A stretch of 64,000 nt of DNA from Bacillota bacterium (lineage in GTDB: Bacteria > Bacillota > Clostridia > Acetivibrionales > DSM-1351): assembly GCA_023409265.1 (NCBI GenBank), contig JAEYHZ010000004.1, positions 310,001 to 374,000 of the forward strand. Reading direction: 5' to 3'. Below the pieces are notes generated by a model. The model worked only from the letters and a program-made list of their open reading frames with translations, was not told where the DNA came from and searched no databases. A program made the translations under genes and the position numbers. The number at the start of each line of letters is the position of its first letter. Position 1 is the first letter of the stretch. Shown piece by piece: positions 9,264-18,790 of this stretch.

Positions 9264-10979
9264 ATGAAAAAAAGATTAATCAGTATGACATTGGCTATAT
9301 TGATGCTAACCGGTGTTGCCGTGGGCTGTGGACAAAATGAACCGGCGTCGGAGTCATCGGCTGCAGTATCATCAATTTCTGCAGAGAAATCAACTGCTGC
9401 CGAAACATCAACGGCCATGAGCAAGGAACCCATTACATTTATAGTTTTCAGCAAGGATATTAATACTAATTACGAAAACTGGGAAAGCCCTGTTGCAAAG
9501 AAAATTACTGAACTTACAGGCGTTACTCTTAAAATGGAATATCCTGTAGGCGAGCTTTCACAAAAAGTAGGGTTGATGATAGCTAGTAACGAATATCCCG
9601 ACATGATATTTACATCCGGAAAAGAACAGAATCAGTTGATTTCTGCAGGTGCATACCGCAAATTGGATGAACTTATAGAAAAGCATGGTAAAAACCTGAA
9701 AAATTTATATGGTGATTATATTAAAAGGTTAAGATATACTCCTGAAGACCCCTCCATTTACTATCTTGGAAGCTGGGGTGTGGGTGCTCAGAGATGGAAA
9801 CCGAATATGGGTTTTGAATTTCAGCACGCCGTTGTAAAAGAATTAGGCTATCCCAAACTTAAAACCCTCCAGGATGCTGAAAACGTAATAAAGGCATATA
9901 AGGAAAAGCATCCTACCATTGACGGTAAACCTACAATTGGTTTGACATTTATAGCTGAAGACTGGAGATGGCAGTGTGCACCGGGTAATATGTCAGCTTT
10001 TGTCACAGGTAAACCTGATGATGGAAACTGGTATATAGATCCGGCGACATATGAGGCTACTTTCAGATTTTACAAAGATGATGCCAAGCTGTACTATCAA
10101 TGGTTAAACCATATGAACGATACAGGCTTGCTGGACCCTGAAGCTTTTGTTCAGAAATATGATCAGTATATTTCAAAGCTTTCAAGCGGAAGAGTTATTG
10201 CCTTTAACGATCAGGACTGGGAGTTCCAGGATGCTCAGCTGTCATTAAGAAATGACAAAAAATATGATAATATGTATGGTTTATATCCAGTACAGGCAAA
10301 TGACTCATTCACCTGTGGTGATTTCCAGGATTTCGGTTATGCAGGTGGTGCAGGAATGGCAATATCATCAAGCTGTAAGGATCCTGACAGAGCAATGCAG
10401 TTCCTTGACTGGATGGCTTCTGATGAAGCGCAGATACTCAATAACTGGGGTATAGAAGGCCAGCATTATGTTATTGAAAATGGTAAGAGAGTAATCACTA
10501 AAGAGATGTGGAATGAAAGATTGAATAATAAGAACTTCGCTAAGGAAACGGGTGTTCGTGTATATGCTTATCCCTTCCCTGAGAGAGGAGACGGTGTTAA
10601 AGATCCAACCGGACAATATTATACAATAAACACACCTGAGCAATTAATAGAAAACTATACTGAGGTGGAGAAAGAAGTTCTTAAAGGCTATGGCGCCAAG
10701 ATGTGGAAGGATTTATATCCACAAGCCGACAAGTTACCAAAGTCAGCATGGGGTCAGGCCTGGCAGATACCATATGATCAGAACAGTGACATAGCTCTTA
10801 TAATTAAAAAGTGCGAAGATATCATGAAACTGGGGATTCCAAAAGCTGTACTGGCCAAGCCGGCTGATTTTGACAAAGTATGGGCTGGAATTATGGCAGA
10901 ATTAAAAGCTGCCGGAGTTGAAAAAGCAAACGCAGATTTCACAAAACTGGTTAAAGATAGAATTGAACTCTGGAAATAA
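9264..10979 (+). CDS. Extracellular solute-binding lipoprotein of the mannan block
   Basis: 571-residue substrate-binding protein. It has a lipoprotein signal peptide ending VAVGC (lipidated Cys22), then a Ser/Ala/Thr-rich linker to about residue 50 and a large bilobed binding domain of the LplA/YtcQ type. At this length it belongs to the group that binds longer oligosaccharides. It is the last gene of the permease-permease-binding-protein operon and is closed by a strong terminator at 11003. Manno-oligosaccharide is the likely ligand because of the GH26 gene upstream. This is inference from context. Confidence 0.9.
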   Translation: MKKRLISMTLAILMLTGVAVGCGQNEPASESSAAVSSISAEKSTAAETSTAMSKEPITFIVFSKDINTNYENWESPVAKKITELTGVTLKMEYPVGELSQKVGLMIASNEYPDMIFTSGKEQNQLISAGAYRKLDELIEKHGKNLKNLYGDYIKRLRYTPEDPSIYYLGSWGVGAQRWKPNMGFEFQHAVVKELGYPKLKTLQDAENVIKAYKEKHPTIDGKPTIGLTFIAEDWRWQCAPGNMSAFVTGKPDDGNWYIDPATYEATFRFYKDDAKLYYQWLNHMNDTGLLDPEAFVQKYDQYISKLSSGRVIAFNDQDWEFQDAQLSLRNDKKYDNMYGLYPVQANDSFTCGDFQDFGYAGGAGMAISSSCKDPDRAMQFLDWMASDEAQILNNWGIEGQHYVIENGKRVITKEMWNERLNNKNFAKETGVRVYAYPFPERGDGVKDPTGQYYTINTPEQLIENYTEVEKEVLKGYGAKMWKDLYPQADKLPKSAWGQAWQIPYDQNSDIALIIKKCEDIMKLGIPKAVLAKPADFDKVWAGIMAELKAAGVEKANADFTKLVKDRIELWK

Positions 10980-11002
10980 TATTTAATCATGGAAAATGTC
11001 CG

Positions 11003-11050
11003 GGGGCTATATATCTTGTTATATATATAACAAGATATATAGCCCCTTTT
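11003..11050 (+). terminator. Long-stem terminator after the first binding-protein gene
   Basis: A near-perfect inverted repeat (GGGGCTATATATC at 11003 onward, GATATATAGCCCC to 11046) of about 19 bp is followed by TTTT. On the minus strand it could also act for the convergent ispF. Confidence 0.85.
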
Positions 11051-11116
11051 AAAATTATGGGTTTAAAATTGTGCATGTGAGCTGGTTTGACTGCTGTAAG
11101 CATTACAAGTCACTGA

Positions 11117-11587
11117 CTATAGAGCAGTGACTATACAAAAGGCCTGTATACCCTGGCCCTGCCCGAACTGAGTCAGACCTTCACCTGTTGTGGCAGTTAT
11201 CCCTACACTGTTTTCGGGAATGCTTAAAAGGTTGGATATAACTTTTCTCATTTCAGGTATTTTGGGTGTAATTTTTGGGTATGAGCATTCTATTGATATG
11301 GATACGTGAACAATTTTTACATCCACAAGATAGTTGAGAGCTTCTTTCAAGTATTCCGAGCTGTCGGTTATTCCACGCATCAAGCACATTTCGTCAGCAA
11401 TTTTTCCAAGAATATTGACACAGGTTACCCCCGAAACAGCATTTGTAATTGCATGTAAAACCACATCAGCGTCACTGTTTCCCGCAAGTGGAGTTACTCC
11501 TTCAAAGACAACTCCGCCTAAAATGAATTTCTTGGTTTTATTTTCAAAGTCAAATCTATGACTATCCTGACCGATTCCAACCTTCAT
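11117..11587 (-). CDS. ispF: Divergent IspF-like 2-C-methyl-D-erythritol 2,4-cyclodiphosphate synthase
   Basis: IspF cyclises CDP-ME 2-phosphate in the MEP pathway. The 156-residue product keeps the metal-binding DSH pair near the N-terminus (GIGQDSHRF) and the histidine in DADVVLHA. It departs from the canonical family in two places: the usual GDIG segment reads NILGKIAD, and the catalytic/CDP-binding loop reads ATTGEGL instead of ATTTEKLGF. I set the start at 11587 because AGGGAG lies at 11595-11600 on the minus strand; an upstream in-frame start at 11608 has no ribosome site. The change could mean a divergent but active clostridial IspF or a paralogue with another role. Confidence 0.75.
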   Translation of the reverse strand: MKVGIGQDSHRFDFENKTKKFILGGVVFEGVTPLAGNSDADVVLHAITNAVSGVTCVNILGKIADEMCLMRGITDSSEYLKEALNYLVDVKIVHVSISIECSYPKITPKIPEMRKVISNLLSIPENSVGITATTGEGLTQFGQGQGIQAFCIVTAL

Positions 11588-11867
11588 AACAATTCTCCCT
11601 CTAGACACAAATTTATAAAAACGACAAATCTCTTTAATATTTCACGTTGTTACTATACAGGTCATCAACAACTCCCATTATATTATACCCACAATTGCAG
11701 CTTCAAGTGTATTGACATTACCAGATACATATATTATATAATATTAGATGGTACTTTTTGATCATATAGAAATTATATGTTTTACAAAATACTTTTTGTG
11801 TTATGCTTAATCCAAAATAAAATTTCTTAACAGGCAATAATTAACATACAAATATAGTTTTTAGAGC

Positions 11868-11920
11868 GTGCAATAAAATGGATTTTTAGCCGTTTTTCTT
11901 TGGGAAAATTCATTTTGCAC
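11868..11920 (+). promoter_or_regulatory. Leader hairpin just before the proS ribosome site
   Basis: GTGCAATAAAATGGATTTT (from 11868) pairs with AAAATTCATTTTGCAC (11905-11920), with a small bulge. The stem ends about 10 bases before AAGGAG. No T-box signature or T run is present, so it is neither a clear T-box nor a terminator. The rest of 11588-11867 is AT-rich and holds no gene I can see. Confidence 0.5.
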
Positions 11921-11941
11921 TAAGCAGAAAAGGAGCTTAAA

Positions 11942-13378
11942 ATGTCCAAGGATAAAAAGTTAGTTGAAGCCATAACATCTATGAATGATGACTTCGCACA
12001 ATGGTATACCGATGTTATTAAAAAAGCTGAACTCGTCGATTATTCAAGTGTCAGAGGATGTATGATTATAAAACCCTATGGCTATGCGATATGGGAGAAC
12101 CTTCAAAAGGCACTTGATTCCAAATTTAAGGCTACCGGACATGAAAATGTCTATATGCCCATGTTTATCCCTGAGAGTTTGCTGTTGAAGGAAAAAGAGC
12201 ATGTTGAAGGGTTTGCTCCCGAAGTAGCATGGGTAACACACGGGGGAGATGAGAAGCTCACTGAAAGATTGTGTGTAAGACCAACTTCAGAAACCTTATT
12301 CTGTGAGCACTACGCTAATATTGTCCATTCATACAGGGATCTGCCTAAATTGTATAATCAATGGTGCTCGGTTGTAAGATGGGAAAAGACAACAAGACCA
12401 TTCCTGAGAACCTTGGAGTTTTTATGGCAGGAAGGCCATACCGCACATGCTACGGCTGACGAGGCTCAGGAAGAGACTATAAAGATGCTTAATGTATACG
12501 CCGATGTATGTGAAAATGTCCTGGCAATTCCTGTAATAAAGGGGAGGAAAACCGACAAGGAAAAGTTTGCAGGTGCAAAAGCTACTTACACTATCGAAAG
12601 CCTGATGCATGACGGAAAGGCTCTCCAGTCTGGTACATCACATAATTTCGGAGACGGCTTTGCCAGAGCTTTTGATATTCAGTATACCGACAAAAACAAT
12701 CAGCTGCAATATGTTCACCAAACTTCATGGGGTGTTACTACGCGTTTAATTGGTGCAATAATTATGGTTCACGGAGATGACAGCGGTTTGGTGCTACCAC
12801 CTGCCGTAGCACCAACACAACTGGTAATCATTCCAGTATCCCAGCATAAAGAGGGTGTACTGGAAAAGGCTAATGAACTTTTGAACAATTTATCCGCTAA
12901 ATTCAGAGTTAAGATAGATGACAGCGACAAGATGCCCGGCTGGAAATTTGCCGAATATGAAATGAAGGGTATTCCGCTGCGTTTGGAAATAGGTCCGAAG
13001 GATATTGAAAAAAACCAGGTAGTTCTAGTCAGAAGAGATACCAGGGAAAAAGTATTTACACCAATAGATAGCCTGGAGGAAACCGTAGAAAAGCTGCTTG
13101 CCGATATCCAGAAATCACTTCTTGAAAGAGCAAGGGAAATGAGAGACAAGAAGACTTTTACAGCAACTGCCATGGATGAATTTGAAGAGATTATAAACAG
13201 TACTCCGGGGTTTGTAAAAGCTATGTGGTGCGGAGAACAGGCCTGTGAGGATCAGGTTAAGGAAAAGACAGGCGCTACAGCCAGATGTATGCCTTTTGAA
13301 CAGGAAGAGCTCTCGGACAAGTGTATGTGCTGTGGTAAACCTGCCAAAACAATGGTTTACTGGGGAAAGGCATACTAA
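11942..13378 (+). CDS. proS: Prolyl-tRNA synthetase, eukaryote/archaeon-like short form
   Basis: Charges tRNA-Pro with proline. 478 residues, matching the short ProS type 3 without the bacterial editing insertion. Class II motif 2 is visible in [20 protein letters not shown], followed by the HTAHA sequence. A C-terminal zinc-binding region ends [18 protein letters not shown], the final Tyr being typical of the archaeal-type enzyme. ATG 11942 follows AAGGAG. A hairpin precedes the ribosome site and a terminator follows at 13444. Confidence 0.96.
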   Translation: MSKDKKLVEAITSMNDDFAQWYTDVIKKAELVDYSSVRGCMIIKPYGYAIWENLQKALDSKFKATGHENVYMPMFIPESLLLKEKEHVEGFAPEVAWVTHGGDEKLTERLCVRPTSETLFCEHYANIVHSYRDLPKLYNQWCSVVRWEKTTRPFLRTLEFLWQEGHTAHATADEAQEETIKMLNVYADVCENVLAIPVIKGRKTDKEKFAGAKATYTIESLMHDGKALQSGTSHNFGDGFARAFDIQYTDKNNQLQYVHQTSWGVTTRLIGAIIMVHGDDSGLVLPPAVAPTQLVIIPVSQHKEGVLEKANELLNNLSAKFRVKIDDSDKMPGWKFAEYEMKGIPLRLEIGPKDIEKNQVVLVRRDTREKVFTPIDSLEETVEKLLADIQKSLLERAREMRDKKTFTATAMDEFEEIINSTPGFVKAMWCGEQACEDQVKEKTGATARCMPFEQEELSDKCMCCGKPAKTMVYWGKAY

Positions 13379-13443
13379 TTAATAAAGTTTATGATACTCG
13401 ATGCAGCGGCCTCGAATATTTAAATAATTGAAGTGGATTCAGT

Positions 13444-13470
13444 AAAAACCCGGTATTATCCGGGTTTTTA
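13444..13470 (+). terminator. Terminator after proS
   Basis: AAAACCCGG and CCGGGTTTT form a compact stem around TATTAT, with trailing Ts. 13471-13658 holds no further feature I can support. Confidence 0.85.
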
Positions 13471-13658
13471 TGTTGTCTATGAAAATCTAAAATTTTGTGA
13501 TATCTAATAAGTTGCCTTAGTCACTTTTGTATTTTCTCAAAAAATGTAAATAAATATGTAAAACCTGTCAATACTAATAGCATGTGGGTTGATTTCCATA
13601 TTGATCTAATGATAAAGATAGTGGAAGCAACGTCTATCTTCTATGTAGGAGGGGTTTT

Positions 13659-14513
13659 ATGAAAAAAAAATATTATACAATGTTCATTGCTTTTTTGGTT
13701 TTGGTTTTTCTCTTTGTACCTGCCGGAACGGCTCAGTATATGGTCGATGCATCGGAGGCTTATCAGAAGGTTGAAAGCAGCTCGGGAGTAATAACAGCCA
13801 ACGAGGTAAATTTGCGGACAGGTCCTGCAACTACCTTTGATATAATATCCAAACTAAAGAAGGACCAAAAGGTAATTGTCATGGGTAAACTGGGTGACTG
13901 GTATGCAGTATATGTCAGTGGCAGCGGAAATGTAGGTTCTGTTTCATCTCACTACCTTAAGCTGGATAAGACTAAAAATCCATCAACCACTAAACAGGTC
14001 AATACTGCTAAAACAGACAAGACTACTGCCACTACCGCTGAAACGAAAAATGCCCAGACAGGCTCCAAAAGTTCACCATCCAATGCCAAAACCGGTACAA
14101 AGACAGAATCCACAGCTTCCCAACAGATTAAGGATATATCTGCTGATGAACAGTCATTGTTGGATATGGTTAATAAATTCAGAAAAGAGCAGGGATTGAA
14201 AGTTCTTCAGTTTGATGCTCAACTGGTTAAAATAGCAAGACTTAAAGCAAAAGACATGAAGGAGAACAATTATTTCAGCCACACATCAAAATCTTACGGT
14301 ACACCATTTGACATGATGAAAAAAAATGGTGTAAAGTTTAGTACAGCAGGAGAAAACATTGCCGGAAACCAGTCTGTTGAAAAGGTTGTTAAGGCTTGGG
14401 TTAAGGAGAATAGCAACAACATATACAATGACAAATTTACTCACACAGGTATTGGGATTGTAGATAGTCCCACCTATGGAAAGTTGTTTGTTCAGTTGTT
14501 CATTAAAAAGTAG
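13659..14513 (+). CDS. Secreted SH3b-CAP domain protein
   Basis: 284 residues. A signal peptide (about 1-26) is followed by a bacterial SH3 domain at about 44-105 (VNLRTGPATTFD motif), a Thr/Lys/Ala-rich linker to about 160, and a CAP/SCP domain to the end (LLDMVNKFRKEQGL, then FSHTSKSYGTPFDMM, AGENIAGN and THTGIGIV). CAP proteins of the YkwD type are common in spore formers; their biochemical role is mostly unknown. SH3b domains usually bind cell wall, so the protein is probably exported and wall-associated. ATG 13659 follows AGGAGGGG. Confidence 0.9.
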   Translation: MKKKYYTMFIAFLVLVFLFVPAGTAQYMVDASEAYQKVESSSGVITANEVNLRTGPATTFDIISKLKKDQKVIVMGKLGDWYAVYVSGSGNVGSVSSHYLKLDKTKNPSTTKQVNTAKTDKTTATTAETKNAQTGSKSSPSNAKTGTKTESTASQQIKDISADEQSLLDMVNKFRKEQGLKVLQFDAQLVKIARLKAKDMKENNYFSHTSKSYGTPFDMMKKNGVKFSTAGENIAGNQSVEKVVKAWVKENSNNIYNDKFTHTGIGIVDSPTYGKLFVQLFIKK

Positions 14514-14520
14514 CATAAAA

Positions 14521-14588
14521 GAGCCTGTCCAATATCTTATTGCACTCGTCATTTTGGTGGGTTTTGTGCCAAGCACAAGCAGATATTA
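14521..14588 (+). repeat. Dispersed repeat R1, short copy
   Basis: Matches the two ends of the longer copies at 19214 and 27523 (ATTGCACT...GTCATTTTGG...GGTTTTG.GCCA and ACAAGCAGATATT) but lacks their roughly 85-base middle. A hairpin follows directly, as in the long copies. Confidence 0.65.
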
Positions 14589-14600
14589 CAAAGACTCTAA

Positions 14601-14647
14601 AAATGATAAAACGCTGCAGTTTAATTGGCTGTGGCGTTTTATCATTT
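14601..14647. terminator. Bidirectional hairpin between convergent genes
   Basis: AAATGATAAAACGC (14601-14614) and GCGTTTTATCATTT (14634-14647) are perfect complements. It lies between the convergent CAP and RluA-family genes and could terminate both. Confidence 0.6.
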
Positions 14648-14700
14648 CCGGGGTTATACTCAACAGCAACTCTATATCTTTTAATTGAAGAGGGAGACCT

Positions 14701-15600
14701 CTACTGCCTCGTTATTATTTGTTCAAGCTCAAAGGGAGGAGCAATTGAAACAGTTTTACCCCTGAGGTAATCCAGATGGCCCGAGGGCGTTTTAAAATCA
14801 AATATGAGCTTATTTGCACACAGCATCTGATATTTGGCATTGAACTTCTTGTTTTCAACATTTCTGCCGTATTTGCCGTCACCGATTATTGGATGTCCGT
14901 AGTGGGCCAGATGTGCTCGTATCTGGTGTGTACGGCCTGTTATCAGTTCAACCTCAAGCAGACTTAAATTTTCCAGAGCTTTAATTACCCTGTAACGGGT
15001 TACAATTTCCAGAGAATCTCTTGTTTTTTTGTCAGATATAAAAACTCTGCTTATTTTATCATTCTTTTCCAGGTAATCAACAAGCTCAGCCTGCCGCTTT
15101 TCCATGATACCTGAAACTATACAGGTATAGAACTTTTGTATTTCTCTGTCCTTGATTTTCTCCAGCATTATTTCAAGAGTAGCGCTGTTTTTTGCCAGGA
15201 TAACAAGTCCTGCGGTATTCCGGTCAAGCCTGTGGCATAACGCCAATTGGGGGCCGTAGGTTTTTTGAAGCCTGTCAATAAGTGTTGCTTCGGTCTGGTT
15301 TTTATCGGGGTGTACGGGTATACCCTGTGCCTTGTTGACTATCAGAATATTCGAATCTTCATAAACTGTTGAATATCCCTCATCAACTTTTCCCAGAAGA
15401 AAATCGTCTATAATATATATTTCAATTTTATCTCCTTCTGATACCGAGTAATCCTCTTTGACCCGAACACCATTGACCTTGATATCCTTTTTTCGAAGTG
15501 CCTTGAAGAGCATTCCTGAAGAAAGATTGGGATAAAAATCCCTTATTACTTTTTCTATTCTTTTTCCCTCATGTTTTTCTTTTGCAAATACTGTTCTCAT
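14701..15600 (-). CDS. RluA-family RNA pseudouridine synthase
   Basis: 299 residues. An S4-like RNA-binding domain occupies the N-terminus (KVIRDFYPNLSSGMLFKALRKKDIKVNG) and the pseudouridine synthase catalytic domain follows. The signature HRLDRNTAGLVILAKN contains the catalytic Asp, and RTHQIRAHLAHYGHPIIGDGKYG is the second family motif. It probably modifies a uridine in 23S rRNA or tRNA; the target (RluC/RluD type) cannot be fixed from sequence. The start at 15600 has GGAGAT upstream. Confidence 0.92.
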   Translation of the reverse strand: MRTVFAKEKHEGKRIEKVIRDFYPNLSSGMLFKALRKKDIKVNGVRVKEDYSVSEGDKIEIYIIDDFLLGKVDEGYSTVYEDSNILIVNKAQGIPVHPDKNQTEATLIDRLQKTYGPQLALCHRLDRNTAGLVILAKNSATLEIMLEKIKDREIQKFYTCIVSGIMEKRQAELVDYLEKNDKISRVFISDKKTRDSLEIVTRYRVIKALENLSLLEVELITGRTHQIRAHLAHYGHPIIGDGKYGRNVENKKFNAKYQMLCANKLIFDFKTPSGHLDYLRGKTVSIAPPFELEQIITRQ

Positions 15601-15690
15601 TTATCTCCATATCCTGTATCCGTAAATAAAAATTTATCACGTTTTTAGATTGATTATGTAACATCAAATCCTTTTAGTCAAATTAAACAA

Positions 15691-18171
15691 TTAATAAGAC
15701 CGATTTACCATTCCTTCCAATAGATTGTAATATTTATCACACAGGGCTTCTGCTTCAACGCCGGAGCTGCTCTCTGCAATTATTTTAAAAACAGGCTTAT
15801 CCGCATCAGGTACAATCAGAACCCAGCCCGATTCACAGTAAAGCTTAATACCATCCAACAATTCCAGCTTTTTATCTTTATGCTCACTAATAATTGTTCT
15901 CATAACGGTGCCTTTTAATTCCCAGGGACATCTTATGCTTTTCTTTACAATAAAGAATTCCGGAATCTCAGATAAAATTTCTCCCAGTGTGGTGTTGAAG
16001 TAACATATATACTCAGTAATTCTGACCAGGCCCTCTATCGCGTCAAAGCTTAACGTCAACTGATTTGGAATAAATGTCTCCAAAGAAGGAATGACACCGG
16101 CTTCTGCTGTTTTTGCACTCCTGGTTTTATGTGTAAGAATTTCGTCCATGACAGCCTGCAAACAATTTTTTGTACGCTTTACACTACAGTTATACCTGGC
16201 AGCCAGTTTTTCAATGACCTCTGAGCTTGTTATAGGAACAAAGAAAGTTGCTCCGGGAACTGACTTGAATATAATCAGTGCAATAAGTGCCTGGAATAGA
16301 TCTTCTTTTATCACTTTTCCGGATTTGTCCACCAAAACAAGTTCTTCGGCATTTTTATCAATAATTGCTGCAAAATCGGAGGAGGTATCATCAATAGTTT
16401 TAGTAACGGTCTCAAAGCTGTCATAATTTGCACAACCGGAAATAGTGCAGCCCAATCCCGTCAATAAAGGCACTACTATGGAGAGCACGAATTCTGACAC
16501 GGAAATTACACAAATTCTGGGATTCCTCTCCTTTATAACAGTCATATTTGTTGTATTATTTAAATTACGGGTATAGTAGTTGCTAAAGTCGGTTATGTTG
16601 TTGAGTCTGCTTATTTGTTGTGAGGAACATCTTTTAAAATCTTCCTTGAAAAAGGAATTTTCAATCTTTCTCTCTGTAAGGCGGCTGATAGAAGCCCCCC
16701 TGATGTCCATAAAATCTACTCTGATTTTATTAACGTTATTAATATCATTTTTTATATGTATGCCGCCCTCTACAGCAAGAAACCCAATTGCTGTTCTGGC
16801 TATGGGGGTGAGCAGACTGCTCATATTATAAACCTCAACACCTACAGACAGAATTCCGGAAATAAAAGCGTGCTTGAACATTCTTGCAGAGTTTGAATTA
16901 GTTGAACTTACTACAACCCTCGAGCCGATTTTAAATTGTGATCCATACGCTGCTCCAAGTCTTGTGGCGAATTCAGGCGATATATCAACATTAACTATGC
17001 CTGAGATTCCATTGTCACCAAAGATCTTGTTTGAATGCTTCGAGCCCCAGATCATATTTCTATCTATTACAGCAAAGGGCTGGATGGTTTTTTCAGGCCA
17101 TATTTTAATGTTTGGCTTGACAATAACTCTTTCATTAATTTTACAGCCTTCGCCAACAACTGCATTTTCAAATATAGAAACGTAGTGTTTCAGATTTACT
17201 CTATTACAGAGTATAGCGCCTCTTAATTCACTTCCATACTCAATATAGCTGTTGTCCCAAATTATGCTGCGGATAATGGAAACATCGTCCTCAATGATTG
17301 TATTATTTCCGATAACTGTATAGTTGTCAATAAGAGTTCCGTTTCCTATTTTACAATTTGAACCGATGATGCAAGGACCGTTAATTTCTGCACCGGGCTC
17401 TATTAAAGTTCCGGAGCCCACCCATACATTATCTTTCAATAAAAAACCGTCGAAATTCAAGTTTATCTTTCTGTCAAGAACATCACAGTGGACCTTTATA
17501 TAGGAACGTATGTCTCCCATATCGCACCAATAATCCGACATAACATATCCAAACATTCTTTTTTGGTGCTTCAGCAGCAGGGGAAAAACATCTCTGCTGA
17601 AGTCGGTATTTTTATTTGGTTCAATATATCTCAGTATTTGGGGTTCGAGAATGTATGTACCGGTGTTTACTGTGTCACTGAAAATTTCACCCCAGCTGGG
17701 TTTCTCAAGAAAGCCGGTAATACTGCCATTCTCATTTGTAAGTACGACACCATATTCAAGAGGAACATCTACTTTTGATAGAATTATTGTAGCAAGCGAG
17801 CCTTTCAGATTATGAAATTCTACTGCTTTTGCTATATTCAGATCGGTTATGGAATCTCCGCTTATGACAATAAAAGGTTCATCAAGAAAGCTTTCTGCGT
17901 TTTTTATTCCTCCTGCAGTTCCAAGGGGTGATTCCTCAATAAAGTATGTAATATTAACTCCTAAATTTTTGCCGCCTCCAAAATAATCCTTAATAATTTG
18001 AGGGTGATACATCAAAGTAATTCCAATTTCCGTAATACCATACTGCTTCAATAACTCGATAGTGTGCTCAAGAACGGGTTTGTTTAAAACTGGAACCATT
18101 GGTTTTGGTAAATCACATGTAAGCGGCCTGAGTCGGGATCCTTCTCCACCGGCCATGATAATAGCTTTCAT
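15691..18171 (-). CDS. Sugar-1-phosphate nucleotidyltransferase fused to a degraded phosphomannomutase
   Basis: 826 residues. The N-terminal 230 form a complete nucleotidyltransferase ([28 protein letters not shown]). Hexapeptide repeats follow to about 370, then a phosphohexomutase-like region. This resembles the long GDP-mannose pyrophosphorylase-like fusions of cyanobacteria and clostridia. In the mutase part the phosphoserine loop expected as TASHNP reads [11 protein letters not shown], so phosphate transfer is probably lost and the domain may be regulatory or structural. The product is likely a GDP- or UDP-sugar for envelope polysaccharide. GGGAGG precedes the ATG at 18171, with a strong hairpin just upstream. 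Confidence 0.85.
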   Translation of the reverse strand: MKAIIMAGGEGSRLRPLTCDLPKPMVPVLNKPVLEHTIELLKQYGITEIGITLMYHPQIIKDYFGGGKNLGVNITYFIEESPLGTAGGIKNAESFLDEPFIVISGDSITDLNIAKAVEFHNLKGSLATIILSKVDVPLEYGVVLTNENGSITGFLEKPSWGEIFSDTVNTGTYILEPQILRYIEPNKNTDFSRDVFPLLLKHQKRMFGYVMSDYWCDMGDIRSYIKVHCDVLDRKINLNFDGFLLKDNVWVGSGTLIEPGAEINGPCIIGSNCKIGNGTLIDNYTVIGNNTIIEDDVSIIRSIIWDNSYIEYGSELRGAILCNRVNLKHYVSIFENAVVGEGCKINERVIVKPNIKIWPEKTIQPFAVIDRNMIWGSKHSNKIFGDNGISGIVNVDISPEFATRLGAAYGSQFKIGSRVVVSSTNSNSARMFKHAFISGILSVGVEVYNMSSLLTPIARTAIGFLAVEGGIHIKNDINNVNKIRVDFMDIRGASISRLTERKIENSFFKEDFKRCSSQQISRLNNITDFSNYYTRNLNNTTNMTVIKERNPRICVISVSEFVLSIVVPLLTGLGCTISGCANYDSFETVTKTIDDTSSDFAAIIDKNAEELVLVDKSGKVIKEDLFQALIALIIFKSVPGATFFVPITSSEVIEKLAARYNCSVKRTKNCLQAVMDEILTHKTRSAKTAEAGVIPSLETFIPNQLTLSFDAIEGLVRITEYICYFNTTLGEILSEIPEFFIVKKSIRCPWELKGTVMRTIISEHKDKKLELLDGIKLYCESGWVLIVPDADKPVFKIIAESSSGVEAEALCDKYYNLLEGMVNRSY

Positions 18172-18186
18172 ACTGACCTCCCATCT

Positions 18187-18231
18187 ACGTATTAACGTGC
18201 CTTGAACTTACCCGCAAGGGCACCCATACGT
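18187..18231 (-). promoter_or_regulatory. 5' UTR hairpin of the nucleotidyltransferase-mutase gene
   Basis: ACGTAT/ATACGT form the outer pair and GTGCCTTG/CAAGGGCAC (one bulge) the inner pair. It is transcribed on the minus strand and ends a few bases before GGGAGG of the gene at 18171. It matches no riboswitch I recognise. Confidence 0.5.
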
Positions 18232-18358
18232 CGGCAAATAGTAATGAAAAGACACTTAACCCCACATTGCTGGTATTTAAAAACATATAATATTATATTC
18301 CATATATACTTTAATAATCCTCTTATTTATAGATCGATATAACAAGTGTTCACCCGAT

Positions 18359-18622
18359 CTACTCAATAACGCCGAAGCTTCCCTCCAGAACAGAAAGTGC
18401 ATTTGTCCTGTTATTCTGATCAACATCTATTTCCAGCTTAACCATGGTGGATGATACTGCCCCCGGAAATTTATTCAATCTCTGTCTTGGATTGATGCCA
18501 AAATGAAGTCCGCACTCTGAAGTATTCAAGCAAGCCTTGTTGATTCCGTTGGTTCTCAATGTTCCAATTGCACTGTTTGCGTCGTACAGGTTGGTGTAAA
18601 GTGCAGTAATTTTCTCATACAT
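18359..18622 (-). CDS. Hypothetical 87-residue protein
   Basis: I do not recognise this family. The soluble product starts MYEKITALYTNLYDANSAIGTLRTNGI and carries two cysteines (ACLNTSECG). Its C-terminal half looks like a beta-strand segment (MVKLEIDVDQNNRTNALSVLEGSFG). It recalls small alpha-beta ferredoxin-like folds, but that is only an impression. The start at 18622 is preceded by GGAGGT; an in-frame ATG at 18637 overlaps that ribosome site. It lies between the nucleotidyltransferase fusion and gtrA on the same strand, with gaps of more than 150 bases, so it is probably a separate transcript. Confidence 0.7.
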   Translation of the reverse strand: MYEKITALYTNLYDANSAIGTLRTNGINKACLNTSECGLHFGINPRQRLNKFPGAVSSTMVKLEIDVDQNNRTNALSVLEGSFGVIE

Positions 18623-18790
18623 TATGCTTACCTCCATATTAAATCAAATACGCCCCGGAGCATTTGTGCGCAGATTTTTCTCACCGCTTTTAGTACCGGG
18701 AGTTATTACTATTAATGCTATAAATACCAGCTGTGAGGTTTCTCAAAGTTAGTATTTGCAAAAATTAATGGAAATAAGCTTTGAATTTAA

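Noticed and set aside
11588..11941. Possible T-box riboswitch before proS
   Set aside because: The conserved T-box sequence and a terminator/antiterminator pair are not visible.
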